From Chitinophagales bacterium (GTDB lineage: Bacteria > Bacteroidota > Bacteroidia > Chitinophagales > CAIOSU01), in NCBI GenBank assembly GCA_026003335.1, contig BPHB01000003.1, forward strand, positions 1 through 64,000: 64,000 bases of DNA, written 5' to 3'. Position numbers and translations under genes: made by a program. Below the pieces are notes generated by a model that was not told the DNA's origin, searched no databases, and worked only from the letters and a program-made list of their open reading frames with translations. Positions 16,634 through 25,427 of this stretch are shown here, piece after piece. Numbering within the stretch: the stretch's first letter is position 1; each line of letters opens with the position of its first letter.

Positions 16634-17077
16634 ATGACAAACATAAGATGGAGGATATCTACATATCTATGTGATTATCAAGTATTTGATTTTGGGGCAT
16701 ACAGATTGCCGAACTACTGTCAACCGATGACTATACCTACCATGGGGAAAATTAAACATGTTTTTCACCTTAGAGGAATCATCCAAATGACCTTTGCTAT
16801 CCTACTGTTTCTCTCCCTTACAGCATATACCCCGTACCCTTCGGCAACTAAGCAAAACGGTAAGTGCGTGGAGCAGCTTCAAAACAACAAAATATATGAT
16901 GTGATTTACATCAGTTGTGCGGAGGGTGGGCCGTCTGTGCTTAGCCATTTTTGCTCTGATGATTTTTTTCCTGGCTATAGCATAGACTTTACAATTTCGG
17001 CTTGCATTTACGGCTTAAGCAACAACCGGTTTCATGTGGAGTGGATTGGCCGTGCACCCCCATCTTTGTTCGTCTGA
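16634..17077 (+). CDS. Possible small hypothetical protein
   Basis: An open frame of 147 codons lies in the 733-bp gap between the MBL gene and the repeat-protein gene. A start at the internal Met near the hydrophobic stretch MTFAILLFLSLTAY would give a short protein with a signal-like segment. I recognise no domain, the codon use looks unremarkable, and I see no ribosome-binding or promoter signal. It may be a lineage-specific exported protein or a chance frame. I see nothing else supported in 16472-17204. Confidence 0.2.
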   Translation: MTNIRWRISTYLCDYQVFDFGAYRLPNYCQPMTIPTMGKIKHVFHLRGIIQMTFAILLFLSLTAYTPYPSATKQNGKCVEQLQNNKIYDVIYISCAEGGPSVLSHFCSDDFFPGYSIDFTISACIYGLSNNRFHVEWIGRAPPSLFV

Positions 17078-17204
17078 TTTTTTAGAGGCAAGGAATGCCT
17101 TTATCCGGAATACACAGGTTTTCCGAATAAGAGCCGGGGAGTTCAGGATATAAAAATTCCGATTCTCATTGCAGTATTTATTTCAAAAATCAAAAACCTG
17201 ACAT

Positions 17205-18053
17205 ATGAAACGCTTAATAAGCTTAATGATTTTTGCAATGTTCTCACTCAACTGTGGGTTTGCTCAGCAATGCAGCCGTTTTGATATTACAGGGCTTGCT
17301 CATGGTACAGTAGTTAATAATCTCTTCCAGGCTAATGGAGTTACCATTCAGGCCATTCCGAATCCCGGGGGGACCAACAAGGCAGTTATCTACAACACCA
17401 ACGGCAACTGGACCGAAGACCCTGACCTGAATGTAGGCATAGGCAATATCATCATCATCAATGAAAACCCGAGTAACAATGATGGTGATGGCACCGGCCC
17501 GGACGATAACGCCACAGGAGGCACGTTAAGGTTTCTGTTTGCGCAATCAATTAAAGTAGTCTCCATTATAGCCGTGGATGTGGACAAACCGGGAGCTGTG
17601 ATAAAAGTTTATGATGCATTTAATCATGTAATCGCTCAGATACCTATTTCTGTGGGTGCAGATGCCTCTGTGCAAACCATTACCGTGAATGTTCCTGGCA
17701 CGCGCAAACTGGAAATCATATACAGGGATTCGGGGGGCTTCAGTTTAAATCTTTCTTGTCCGAATATCTGTGATGCCTTTGATATATCCGGTTTGGCACA
17801 TGGAACACATGTAGACAGCATGTTTATGTCAAGTGGAATAACCGTAGTAGCCATACCTAATCCGGGAGGCCGTCCGGATGCAGTTATCTACAACACCAAC
17901 GGCAACTGGACCGAAGACCCTGACCTGAATATAGGCATAGGCAATATCATCATCATCAATGAAAACCCGAATAACAATGACGGTGATGGCACCGGCCCCG
18001 ACGATAACGCCACAGGAGGCACGTTAAGGTTTCTGTTTGCCAGTCCGGTATAG
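17205..18053 (+). CDS. Secreted repeat protein, N-terminal part (truncated by duplication frameshift)
   Basis: This encodes a signal peptide (about residues 1-20, ending FAQ) and two copies of a roughly 180-residue beta-rich domain that begins FDITGLAHGT and contains the Asn/Asp-rich segment NNNDGDGTGPDDNATGG. That segment is rich in possible calcium ligands. I do not recognise the domain; it may be of the choice-of-anchor type. Translation ends at a TAG (18051-18053) created where a 113-bp tandem duplication shifts the frame. Without the extra 113 bp, the frame runs on to 18691 and finishes in a T9SS type A sorting domain. The original product was therefore probably a surface or secreted protein of about 457 residues. 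As it stands, this part lacks the sorting signal. Confidence 0.8.
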   Translation: MKRLISLMIFAMFSLNCGFAQQCSRFDITGLAHGTVVNNLFQANGVTIQAIPNPGGTNKAVIYNTNGNWTEDPDLNVGIGNIIIINENPSNNDGDGTGPDDNATGGTLRFLFAQSIKVVSIIAVDVDKPGAVIKVYDAFNHVIAQIPISVGADASVQTITVNVPGTRKLEIIYRDSGGFSLNLSCPNICDAFDISGLAHGTHVDSMFMSSGITVVAIPNPGGRPDAVIYNTNGNWTEDPDLNIGIGNIIIINENPNNNDGDGTGPDDNATGGTLRFLFASPV

Positions 18054-18163
18054 GCAATATCATCATCATCAATGAAAACCCGAATAACAATGATGGTGAT
18101 GGCACCGGCCCGGACGATAATGCCACAGGAGGCACGTTAAGGTTTCTGTTTGCCAGTCCGGTT
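17938..18163. repeat. 113-bp tandem duplication breaking the repeat-protein gene
   Basis: Positions 17938-18050 repeat directly at 18051-18163. The copies differ at three sites, all silent third codon positions (GAC/GAT, CCC/CCG, AAC/AAT). The period of 113 bp is not a multiple of three and so shifts the frame. A more distant relative of the same sequence lies near 17425-17540, in the first domain of the gene. Confidence 0.95.
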
Positions 18164-18691
18164 ACGATTGTATCATTCATTGCAGTGGATGTGGACAAGC
18201 CGGGAGCCGTGGCTATAGCATATGATGCAGCGAATAATGTAATTACATCAGTGAACATACCCGTGGGCGCTGATGCTTCTGTGCAAACCATTCCGGTGAA
18301 TGCTCCGGGCACACGCAGATTTGACCTCATCTATCGCGATTCGGGTGGATTCAGGCTCAATCTTGACTGCTCCACAAGCCAGAAACGCGAAAATTCCAGT
18401 GATCTGACGCTGGAGACTACAAATGCTCAACTACAGGTCAGGTCTTTACCCAATCCCTTTTCCTCTCAGGCTAATCTTCAGTTCAGTGTGACTGAAACCG
18501 TGCATGCCAGAGCTGAATTGTTGTCTGCTGATGGCAAAATCGTTCAGACTCTGTTTAATGGCATTGCCGCGGGAGGTCAGCAATATGACTTTAACCTATA
18601 CGCCAGTGATCTGACCGCCGGCATGTATATCTTCAGAGTTGTGACCGAAAAGGGTGACGTGCGGCACACACGCCTCATGCTGGTGAAGTAA
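18054..18691 (+). pseudogene. C-terminal part of the secreted repeat protein with T9SS sorting domain (frame-disrupted)
   Basis: The frame continues from 18053 to 18691. It encodes the end of the second repeat domain (VDVDKPGAV, YRDSGGFRLNLDC) and then a T9SS type A sorting domain with the typical features: SLPNPFSSQANLQFSV, DGKIVQTLFNG, LTAGMYIFRVVTEKG and a short basic end VRHTRLMLVK. The sorting domain directs export and cell-surface attachment through the type IX system. An internal ATG at 18185 could start translation, but it would leave no signal peptide, so this part cannot be exported alone. A clear terminator follows. Confidence 0.8.
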
Positions 18692-18716
18692 TGCTGAAGT
18701 TGCTGGTGTAAAAAGG

Positions 18717-18744
18717 GCTGCTCCTTCACAAGAGCAGCTTTTTT
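18717..18744 (+). terminator. Rho-independent terminator after the repeat-protein gene
   Basis: A 7-bp stem, GCTGCTC (18717-18723) with GAGCAGC (18732-18738), is followed directly by six T residues. It lies 25 bp after the stop codon of the T9SS sorting-domain segment. Confidence 0.85.
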
Positions 18745-18891
18745 ATTTCACCCCACCTGAGTGAAAGGCAAACCCGCAAAAAAAAGAAGTGCACATTTCA
18801 TGTGCGGATACGCAGAATTTCAAATCTTTTGAGGAAAAGCGGGCACCACGCTTTTCTCTATCGCGGCCCTAATCCTAATAGAAGAGTACTG

Positions 18892-18928
18892 AAAAAGAAA
18901 GAGGCTATTCCGAAGAATAGCCTCTTTC
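18892..18928 (-). terminator. Terminator of the initiator tRNA gene
   Basis: A perfect 14-bp stem pairs 18897-18910 with 18915-18928. Read on the minus strand, the loop is TTCG and the hairpin is followed by TTTTT. It sits immediately downstream of the tRNA and has the classic intrinsic terminator form. Confidence 0.85.
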
Positions 18929-18931
18929 TCT

Positions 18932-19007
<76 letters not shown>

Positions 19008-19108
19008 ATGTCAATAAAAAACATATTGATTAGCCTCCTGTGCAGGAGGCGGGTTGCAAAGTTACATTAAATACATGGCTCCGGCAAGGGCAGAAAAAAC
19101 ATTACCTG

Positions 19109-19522
19109 TTAAAAACGCTCCAGCTGGGAGAAAAAGAAATTACTTTCCCGCTCGGCATTTTCATCAGAGTCTGAGCCATGAATAGCATTGGCTTCAATAC
19201 TCTTGGCAAAAAGGTTTCTGATGGTACCTTTTTCAGCCTTGACCGGGTCAGTGGCTCCTATGAGCTTTCTGAAGTCTTCTACTGCATTTTCTTTTTCCAG
19301 AATGGCAGCAACAATGGGACCGGATGACATATAGGTAATCAGATCATTATAAAAGGGACGCTCCCTGTGTATTTCATAAAATCGCCCGGCCTCCTCACGC
19401 GTGAGCCGTGTAAACTTCATTGCGGTAATACGAAAGCCCGCTTCGTTGATCTTTGCCAGTATGGGGCCGATGTAATTATTGGCCACTGCGTCCGGCTTGA
19501 TCATCGTAAAGGTTTTATTCAT
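19109..19522 (-). CDS. ndk: Nucleoside diphosphate kinase
   Basis: Ndk transfers a phosphate from ATP to other nucleoside diphosphates through a phospho-histidine. The 137-residue length from the ATG at 19522 fits the family; longer in-frame extensions lack support. Motifs seen are [13 protein letters not shown] at the N-terminus, [16 protein letters not shown] in the middle, and the active-site region [15 protein letters not shown] near the end, where the His of HGSD is the phosphorylated residue. It is divergent from nrnA, with a promoter-like sequence 33 bp upstream of the start. Confidence 0.97.
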   Translation of the reverse strand: MNKTFTMIKPDAVANNYIGPILAKINEAGFRITAMKFTRLTREEAGRFYEIHRERPFYNDLITYMSSGPIVAAILEKENAVEDFRKLIGATDPVKAEKGTIRNLFAKSIEANAIHGSDSDENAERESNFFFSQLERF

Positions 19523-19554
19523 AAGGACGGAAGTTTGGTTTTTAAATGAGTGGG

Positions 19555-19587
19555 CAAAGTTATTCAATAAAAGTGCATTGCAGCAAC
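19555..19587 (-). promoter_or_regulatory. Probable Bacteroidota-type promoter of ndk
   Basis: On the minus strand a -7 element TAACTTTG (19562-19555) matches TAnnTTTG exactly. A GTTG (19587-19584), one base off the TTTG -33 element, lies 21 bp upstream. The expected transcript start is about 25 bp before the ndk ATG. Confidence 0.55.
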
Positions 19588-19594
19588 AGAGTGG

Positions 19595-19602
19595 TATCTT
19601 TG
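19595..19602 (+). promoter_or_regulatory. Possible -7 promoter element of nrnA
   Basis: TATCTTTG matches the TAnnTTTG element and lies 31 bp upstream of the nrnA ATG, a sensible distance. No good -33 TTTG is visible at the usual spacing, so support is moderate. Confidence 0.4.
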
Positions 19603-19632
19603 GAGCCATTTTAGTTTTTTAATTCTGTTTAC

Positions 19633-20643
19633 ATGCCTGATACCAATCCGCTGTCCCTGACACGTCAGCTGACTGCCGCTCGTAAGGTGGTCATCACTAC
19701 ACATGCCAATCCTGATGGTGATGCGATGGGTTCAAGCCTGGCCATGTTTCATTATCTGAAGAAAAAAGGATGTGTTCCGGCAGTTATCGTCCCTACTTCC
19801 TATCCTGATTTTCTTGCGTGGCTGCCGGGTAATGAGCAGGTGCTTGTGTATCAGAATGGGGGCGGCAAAGCAGATCAGCTGATAGCGGAAGCCGAAATCA
19901 TCGTTTGCCTGGATTTTAATGCGCTTTCACGCACGGGTGATATGGAGAATGCCCTTCGTTCGGCTTCAGCACTGAAGGCGGTAATTGACCACCATATCAG
20001 TCCGGATACTTTCCCTGATTTTCTGATCTCCGATGTTGCCAAAAGCTCTACGGCTGAAATTGTCTATGATTTCATAACGGTTTGCGGAGACGAAGGACTT
20101 ATTGATAAGGAAATCGCAGAGTGCCTCTTCACAGGTATCCTTACCGATACGGGAGGTTTTCAGTTTCCGACTACTACGGCTGCGGTGCATCGCAAGGCAG
20201 CTTTTCTCATTGAGTGCGGAGCGGATAATCATGCTATTTACGAAAGAGTGTTTAACACCTTTTCCGAAATGCGCCTGCGTCTCTTCGGGTATTGCATAGA
20301 AAGAATGAAATTGTTTAAAGACCTCAAAACTGCGCTTATTGTACTAAGCCGCAATGAATTGCAGCGCTTTGCTGTCAGGCAGGGCGATACCGAGGGGCTG
20401 GTAAATTTTCCTATGAAGATGCAGGAGATTAATCTGTCCGTGCTTATTGTGGATCGCACCGAGCGGATAAAGTTGTCGTTCAGGTCAAGAGGAACTTTTG
20501 ACGTTAACCAGTTTGCCCGCGAGCATTTCAACGGAGGAGGTCATCGCAACGCAGCCGGAGGATATTCCTTTGAAAGTCTGGAAAAAGTGGTTCAAAAGTT
20601 TGAAAGCATTCTCCCGCAGTATCGGGAGGCGCTTCAGTATTGA
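19633..20643 (+). CDS. nrnA: DHH-family bifunctional oligoribonuclease/PAP phosphatase
   Basis: NrnA-type enzymes degrade very short RNA oligonucleotides and dephosphorylate 3'-phosphoadenosine 5'-phosphate; some also act on linear dinucleotides. The DHH metal site is complete: THANPDGDAMGS (His24, Asp28, Asp30), LDFNALSRTGD near residue 94, and DHHISPD near 119. The DHHA1 substrate domain ends with the glycine-rich motif FNGGGHRNAAGG. The length of 336 residues is typical. The enzyme is cytosolic. A link to cyclic-di-AMP turnover is possible because cdaA lies 0.6 kb downstream, but this is inference. The product could also be annotated as a c-di-AMP-hydrolysing DHH phosphodiesterase. Confidence 0.93.
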   Translation: MPDTNPLSLTRQLTAARKVVITTHANPDGDAMGSSLAMFHYLKKKGCVPAVIVPTSYPDFLAWLPGNEQVLVYQNGGGKADQLIAEAEIIVCLDFNALSRTGDMENALRSASALKAVIDHHISPDTFPDFLISDVAKSSTAEIVYDFITVCGDEGLIDKEIAECLFTGILTDTGGFQFPTTTAAVHRKAAFLIECGADNHAIYERVFNTFSEMRLRLFGYCIERMKLFKDLKTALIVLSRNELQRFAVRQGDTEGLVNFPMKMQEINLSVLIVDRTERIKLSFRSRGTFDVNQFAREHFNGGGHRNAAGGYSFESLEKVVQKFESILPQYREALQY

Positions 20644-20708
20644 AGGGAAACAGACTTAAAAAACCCAACCGGATTTGTAAATTTGCCTTCTTTTTCTTTT
20701 TTAGGAAT

Positions 20709-21272
20709 ATGTTCAGGTACCGTTTTTCTGTTTTCGTACTACTGTTATATGCCGCAGGTCTGTTTTATGCCTGTCAGCCCCCGGAAGAAAAATCTCTTGA
20801 GCAGATAAAAGAAGCGGAGGCTGCTTTATTCGGTGATGGCAGCAGTTTTACATTTGATGAGTCAGCAGCAATAAGACTCATTCAAGCCTATTCTGCTTTT
20901 GTACAGGAACATCCCAAGAGCAAAAAAGCTCCGGAAATGCTGCTGAAGGCTGCCGATTTGTACCGGTCAATGCAGCAACCCCAGAACGCTCTGAAGTTGT
21001 ATCAAGAAATAGAATCATCTTACCCCGAATTTGAAAAAATACCCCAGATTATTTTTCTGGAGGGGTTTACGTATGAAAATGAACTCAATGATCTGAATGC
21101 AGCTCGGGAGCGCTACGAAACTTTTCTGCAAAAATATCCCAACCATGAACTTGCCGATGATGTAGAATTTTCTCTGAAAAACCTGGGTAAGTCACCTGAA
21201 GATATCATCCGCAGCTTTGAGCAGGCTGATTCAACGGTGCAACAACTGTATCCGGACACTACACTGCAGTGA
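20709..21272 (+). CDS. TPR-containing lipoprotein (BamD/YbgF-like)
   Basis: The ATG at 20709 opens a 187-residue protein with a lipoprotein signal ending LFYAC (Cys22 as lipid site). The mature part contains TPR-like helices: IQAYSAFVQEHPKSKKAPEM, a DLYRSMQQPQNALKLYQEIE unit, and a YETFLQKYPNHELADDVEF unit. This is the layout of BamD or YbgF-type outer-membrane assembly factors, but the gene is shorter than BamD and no partner gene is near. Its exact role is not clear. Its stop is 1 bp from the stop of the convergent cdaA. Confidence 0.8.
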   Translation: MFRYRFSVFVLLLYAAGLFYACQPPEEKSLEQIKEAEAALFGDGSSFTFDESAAIRLIQAYSAFVQEHPKSKKAPEMLLKAADLYRSMQQPQNALKLYQEIESSYPEFEKIPQIIFLEGFTYENELNDLNAARERYETFLQKYPNHELADDVEFSLKNLGKSPEDIIRSFEQADSTVQQLYPDTTLQ

Positions 21273-21273
21273 T

Positions 21274-22071
21274 TCAGCTTTCAAAGAAGCGAAAAAGAAT
21301 GCCTTCCAGTTCGGGAATGCTTACGTTTTGATACAGCTCTCCGTTTCGGGCATAGGCGATCTCACCTGTTTCTTCAGAGACTACCACGGCCAGTGCATCG
21401 CTGTGTTCGGTAATGCCAACAGTCGCACGGTGACGCAGCCCCAGTCGGGAGGGCAGGTCGGGATTATCAGAAACCGGCAACACGCAGCCGGCTGCAATAA
21501 TTCTGGAATCGGCAATAATTACAGCACCGTCATGCAGGGGGCTGTTTTTTTCAAAAATGCTCTCCAGCAGTTTTGCGGATATGTAACCGTCAATGGCCAC
21601 ACCGGTGTTTGCATAAAATTGCAGCCGCGAAGTGGTAGATATTACGAGGATAGCACCTGTCCTGGATTTTTGAAAGTCGGTAATAGCTGTAAGGATCTCC
21701 TGTAGCTGGTAATCAAATACAGGTTTGCGTTTGTCTTTACCCAACAGTGTTTTCAGGTAGTTATTATATCGGCTGAAACGGCTGCTACGTCCCAGAAACA
21801 GCAAAAACTTCCGCACTTCAGGCTGAAAAACGATCAGCAGGGCAATGACGCCCACTTCTATAAAATTACCTATGATGCCTCCCAGCAGCTCCATATCCAG
21901 CATGCGCACAATAAACCACATCATATATACCAGCAGCATGCCCATGAAAATGTTAAAGGCAATGCTTCCGCGCAGAAGCTTATACACCTGATACAGCAGA
22001 ATGGCTACCAGCAATACATCCAGGATGTCAAAAAAACTGAAGTCCAGAAATCCTATTTTGAAGCCAAACAT
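21274..22071 (-). CDS. cdaA: Diadenylate cyclase CdaA (c-di-AMP synthase)
   Basis: CdaA makes the second messenger cyclic di-AMP from two ATP molecules at the inner membrane; in other bacteria this controls osmotic balance and cell-wall homeostasis. Three N-terminal membrane segments (about residues 10-90) precede the DisA_N catalytic domain, which carries the DGA motif (LHDGAVIIA) and the RHR motif (GLRHRATVG). I chose the ATG at 22071 (265 aa); a TTG at 22080 would add three residues. The gene follows folP by 9 bp on the same strand, a pairing common in Bacteroidota. No regulator such as CdaR is adjacent. Confidence 0.95.
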   Translation of the reverse strand: MFGFKIGFLDFSFFDILDVLLVAILLYQVYKLLRGSIAFNIFMGMLLVYMMWFIVRMLDMELLGGIIGNFIEVGVIALLIVFQPEVRKFLLFLGRSSRFSRYNNYLKTLLGKDKRKPVFDYQLQEILTAITDFQKSRTGAILVISTTSRLQFYANTGVAIDGYISAKLLESIFEKNSPLHDGAVIIADSRIIAAGCVLPVSDNPDLPSRLGLRHRATVGITEHSDALAVVVSEETGEIAYARNGELYQNVSIPELEGILFRFFES

Positions 22072-22080
22072 TGTGGTCAA

Positions 22081-22959
22081 TCAGTAACCCGCAGGTTTAG
22101 ATACGCAATGATACAGTTTAATTAGTTCAACTGTCTGCCGCGCCTCCGCCACATCATGCACACGCAGCAGATCGGCACCATTGAGCAGGGCAATGGCATG
22201 CAGGGCAGTAGTGCCATTAAGCGCTTCGGCAGGAGATAACTTCAGAGGTCTGCATATCATGGACTTTCTGGATATACCGACCATCAACGGCAGGCCAAAA
22301 ATGCGGAAGTGAGAAAAATTTTTCAGCAATGTATAATTGTGCTCCACGCTTTTTCCGAAGCCAAATCCCGGGTCAAGAATAATATCCTGCACACCAGCCT
22401 TGCTTAGAAGAGAAAGTTTTTCCGTAAAAAAATCACTAATCTCTGCAGTTACATCCTCATAATGCGGTTGTTGCTGCATAGTGGCAGGTGTGCCCTTCAT
22501 GTGCATGAGAATATAAGGGATTTTGAGCCGCGCAACCGTTTCAATCATGTCAGGGTCAAGTGCTCCGGCTGAGATGTCATTGATCATGTCAGCTCCTTCG
22601 TTCACGGCAACTTCAGCCACGGCTGCCCGAAAAGTATCAACGGAAATAATGGCATCCGGAAAGGCTTTCCGAAGCTCACGCAAAGCGGGTATTACCCTTG
22701 CCATTTCCTCCTGCGGCTCAACCAGCGGAGCTCCGGGGCGGGATGAAACGCCTCCTGCATCCAGGATGTCAGCCCCTTCTTCCAGCATGCGGGCTGCATG
22801 TTGCACCACGTCACGCATCCGGACAAACCGCCCTCCGTCATAAAAAGAATCGGGAGTCAGGTTTAAAATACCCATAATCCGTGGGGTGGTGAAATCCAGT
22901 ATGCGTCCGTTGCAGTTCAGGGTTAATTTTTTGCAAAAAGGATTATTTTTAGCAGCCAT
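22081..22959 (-). CDS. folP: Dihydropteroate synthase
   Basis: FolP joins p-aminobenzoate to the pterin pyrophosphate in folate synthesis and is the sulfonamide target. The 292-residue protein has the pterin/PABA signature GILNLTPDSFYDGG (residues 30-43), ILDAGGVSSRPGA, the DMINDISAG strand, and LDPGFGFGKS. The start is the ATG at 22959. It is the first gene of a two-gene unit with cdaA. A -7-like TACCTTTG lies on the minus strand at 23036-23029, but without a clear -33 element. Confidence 0.97.
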   Translation of the reverse strand: MAAKNNPFCKKLTLNCNGRILDFTTPRIMGILNLTPDSFYDGGRFVRMRDVVQHAARMLEEGADILDAGGVSSRPGAPLVEPQEEMARVIPALRELRKAFPDAIISVDTFRAAVAEVAVNEGADMINDISAGALDPDMIETVARLKIPYILMHMKGTPATMQQQPHYEDVTAEISDFFTEKLSLLSKAGVQDIILDPGFGFGKSVEHNYTLLKNFSHFRIFGLPLMVGISRKSMICRPLKLSPAEALNGTTALHAIALLNGADLLRVHDVAEARQTVELIKLYHCVSKPAGY

Positions 22960-23061
22960 GGTAGAGGTGTGGCAGGATATCTTTTTTCGGGAAATTAAAA
23001 TTAGAGTTATTCAGCCAGCTGTGGCGAACAAAGGTACAGTGAGCTTAAAAACGTATTTTTT

Positions 23062-24348
23062 ATGACTTTAACTCTTACTCAGGTATTCTTGAGTATTGCG
23101 GCAGCAGCAGTGGTGCTTACTGCACTGCGGTGGTCTGTCAAAAAGCCACAAAGTTTACTGGTGTTGCTGATACAGCATTTTATTGGTCTTTTTTTCATTT
23201 TTTCAGGCTTTGTGAAGGCTATTGATCCGCTGGGTACATCATACAAGATTGAGGAATACTTCGTGGAATTTGGAGTGGATTTTCTGGTAGCTTATTCGCT
23301 GCCTTTTTCGGTTTTTACTATTGTTCTGGAAATAGTGCTGGGAGTTACCCTCCTGATAGGCTTTTTGAAAGATACAACCGCAGCCTTGTTGCTGGCACTC
23401 ATTGTGTTTTTTACTGTTCTTACTGGCTTTACTTATTTGTCAGGTTATGAAATAGGTAAATGGTATAATCCTTCCACCTGGGTATTTAATGAACTGAATA
23501 TGAAAGTTACCGATTGCGGATGCTTCGGTGACTTTCTGAAAATCAAACCCTATCATTCGTTTCTGAAAGACGTCTTTCTAACCGTGCTGATTGTGTTTTT
23601 ATTTATTCAGCGAAAAAAAATAGATGAGTTGTTTTCACCGGTTACCAGAGGGGTTGTAACAGCAGTGGCCGTGGTAGGTTTTACGCTTTTCTGTTTCCGC
23701 AACTTTGCCTGGAATCTGCCGCTGTTTGACTTCCGTCCTTACAAAGTCGGCAATTATCTCCCTGATCTGATGAAAGAAATTCCTGATAAAGTGGAGTATA
23801 TATGGGTATATCAGGATAAAAACAGCGGTGCGGTACAGGAGTTTTCAGATGCTGAGTTCATGCAGGTGAGTTCGCAACCGGGATTCAAAGACAAATACCA
23901 GTTTGTTGATCGCAAGGTGGGCAAGGTTTTGCAGAAGGGCGTTCCAGCCAAAATCAATAATTTCCAGATTATCAATGAGCACAATGAAGATGTCTCAGAA
24001 GATATTTTATACTATCCGGATTACCAGATGTTGGTGATAGCCTATGATCTTGAGCACACGAAAGAAAAAGCTTTTCAGGAAAAACTAAATCCGCTGGCAT
24101 CTGAGGCGCAAAAGGCAGGCATACCGTTTTTTGTGGTTACAGCTGCCTCTTCCGGGCAGATTGCTGCATTCAGGGAGAAAAACGGGATAAGTTATCCTGT
24201 TTATACTGCTGATCCTGTTTTTCTGAAAACCATCATTCGCTCCAACCCGGGACTGGTGCTGCTGAAAGAGGGCACAGTGATGGGCAAATGGCACCATCGG
24301 CACATTCCTTCTTATGATGAGCTGAACAGAAATTTTCTCAAAAGGTGA
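23062..24348 (+). CDS. BT_3928-type DoxX-family membrane protein
   Basis: This 428-residue protein has several membrane helices in the first 220 residues: IGLFFIFSGFVKAIDPLGTS is the DoxX-like opening, and the Cys-rich loop VTDCGCFGDFLKI is characteristic of this Bacteroidota family. The C-terminal half is soluble and resembles a degenerate thioredoxin-like domain, ending with GTVMGKWHHRHIP. The family is uncharacterised, though DoxX relatives take part in quinone or thiol redox reactions. It diverges from folP, a conserved Bacteroidota neighbourhood. Its stop codon overlaps the start of the permease gene by 4 bp, so the two are translationally coupled. Confidence 0.85.
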   Translation: MTLTLTQVFLSIAAAAVVLTALRWSVKKPQSLLVLLIQHFIGLFFIFSGFVKAIDPLGTSYKIEEYFVEFGVDFLVAYSLPFSVFTIVLEIVLGVTLLIGFLKDTTAALLLALIVFFTVLTGFTYLSGYEIGKWYNPSTWVFNELNMKVTDCGCFGDFLKIKPYHSFLKDVFLTVLIVFLFIQRKKIDELFSPVTRGVVTAVAVVGFTLFCFRNFAWNLPLFDFRPYKVGNYLPDLMKEIPDKVEYIWVYQDKNSGAVQEFSDAEFMQVSSQPGFKDKYQFVDRKVGKVLQKGVPAKINNFQIINEHNEDVSEDILYYPDYQMLVIAYDLEHTKEKAFQEKLNPLASEAQKAGIPFFVVTAASSGQIAAFREKNGISYPVYTADPVFLKTIIRSNPGLVLLKEGTVMGKWHHRHIPSYDELNRNFLKR

Positions 24349-25409
24349 CAGGCTATATTGTGAAAAGACTGGCCTATGGGCTGCTGGTGATAGCAGGTGT
24401 CATTCTGATTATCTTTTTTCTCTTCAATGTACTTCCGGTAAACTCAGCCAGGCTTACGCTGGGGCAGCGCGCAGATGTTTCTTCCGTAGAAGCTATTGAA
24501 AAAGAATTGGGGCTTAATCTGCCTTTACATAAGCGTTTGATTAAGTATGTCGGGGAGCTGTCTCCGCTATGGGTACACAGCCGTTCGGCCGGGGAGCAGG
24601 AGAAATTTGGATACATAACCCTGATACCTTTGGGCACGCAGGTCCTGGCACTGAAGATGCCCTATCTGGGACGCTCCTATCAGACCCGCAAGCTGGTTTC
24701 CCAAATTCTTGCCGAAAAAATACCACAGACGATTATCCTTGCGCTTGCCTCTATGTTGCTGGCTTCGATACTTGGTATCGCCATGGGTGTCTTTGCTGCC
24801 GTCCATCACAATAAGTTCTGGGATAATACACTAGTTACCCTTTCGGTATTTGGTATTTCACAACCGTCTTATTTTACCGGAATTGTGCTGGCTCTGTTGT
24901 TTGGCTACCTATGGCATGACTATACAGGATTGAACCATGTGGGGTCTTTATTTGAGCTAAACGATTTTGGCGATGAAGTAATAAACTGGAAAAACCTGAT
25001 CCTCCCGGCTATAGCCCTTGGGGTGCGGCCCGTGGCTATCATTACGCAACTTACCCGCAGTGCCATGCTGGATGTGTTGTCGCAGGATTATATCCGTACG
25101 GCCAGGGCAAAGGGCCTGGGGTTTTATACCGTAATTTTCAAGCATGCCTTGCGCAATGCCCTTAATCCGGTGGTTACTTCCATTTCTGGCTGGCTGGCAG
25201 CCCTGCTTGCCGGAGCATATTTTGTAGAAATTATTTTTGATTACAAAGGGCTGGGATATGAAACCGTAAAGGCTCTGCTCAACTTTGATTTTCCTGTGGT
25301 AATGGGTTCGGTGCTCTTCACTGCAATCACCTTTGTGGTGATTAATATGCTCACCGATGTAGTATATGCTTTTCTTGACCCCCGCATTTCCATAGCGGAG
25401 CGGAGTTAA
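24345..25409 (+). CDS. Oligopeptide/dipeptide-type ABC transporter permease (DppB-like)
   Basis: The 354-residue protein has the N-terminal helix of DppB/OppB permeases (KRLAYGLLVIAGVILIIFF), about six membrane segments, and the EAA loop that contacts the ATPase (RTARAKGLGFYTVIFKHALR). It would move short peptides or nickel across the inner membrane, but the substrate is unknown. The GTG start at 24345 lies inside the stop region of the previous gene (GTGA). An insert of about 60 residues, rich in charged residues, follows the first helix. No partner permease, ATPase or binding protein is in the window, so its partners must be encoded elsewhere. Confidence 0.9.
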   Translation: MTGYIVKRLAYGLLVIAGVILIIFFLFNVLPVNSARLTLGQRADVSSVEAIEKELGLNLPLHKRLIKYVGELSPLWVHSRSAGEQEKFGYITLIPLGTQVLALKMPYLGRSYQTRKLVSQILAEKIPQTIILALASMLLASILGIAMGVFAAVHHNKFWDNTLVTLSVFGISQPSYFTGIVLALLFGYLWHDYTGLNHVGSLFELNDFGDEVINWKNLILPAIALGVRPVAIITQLTRSAMLDVLSQDYIRTARAKGLGFYTVIFKHALRNALNPVVTSISGWLAALLAGAYFVEIIFDYKGLGYETVKALLNFDFPVVMGSVLFTAITFVVINMLTDVVYAFLDPRISIAERS

Positions 25410-25427
25410 TGTTGCGATCAACAAGTG

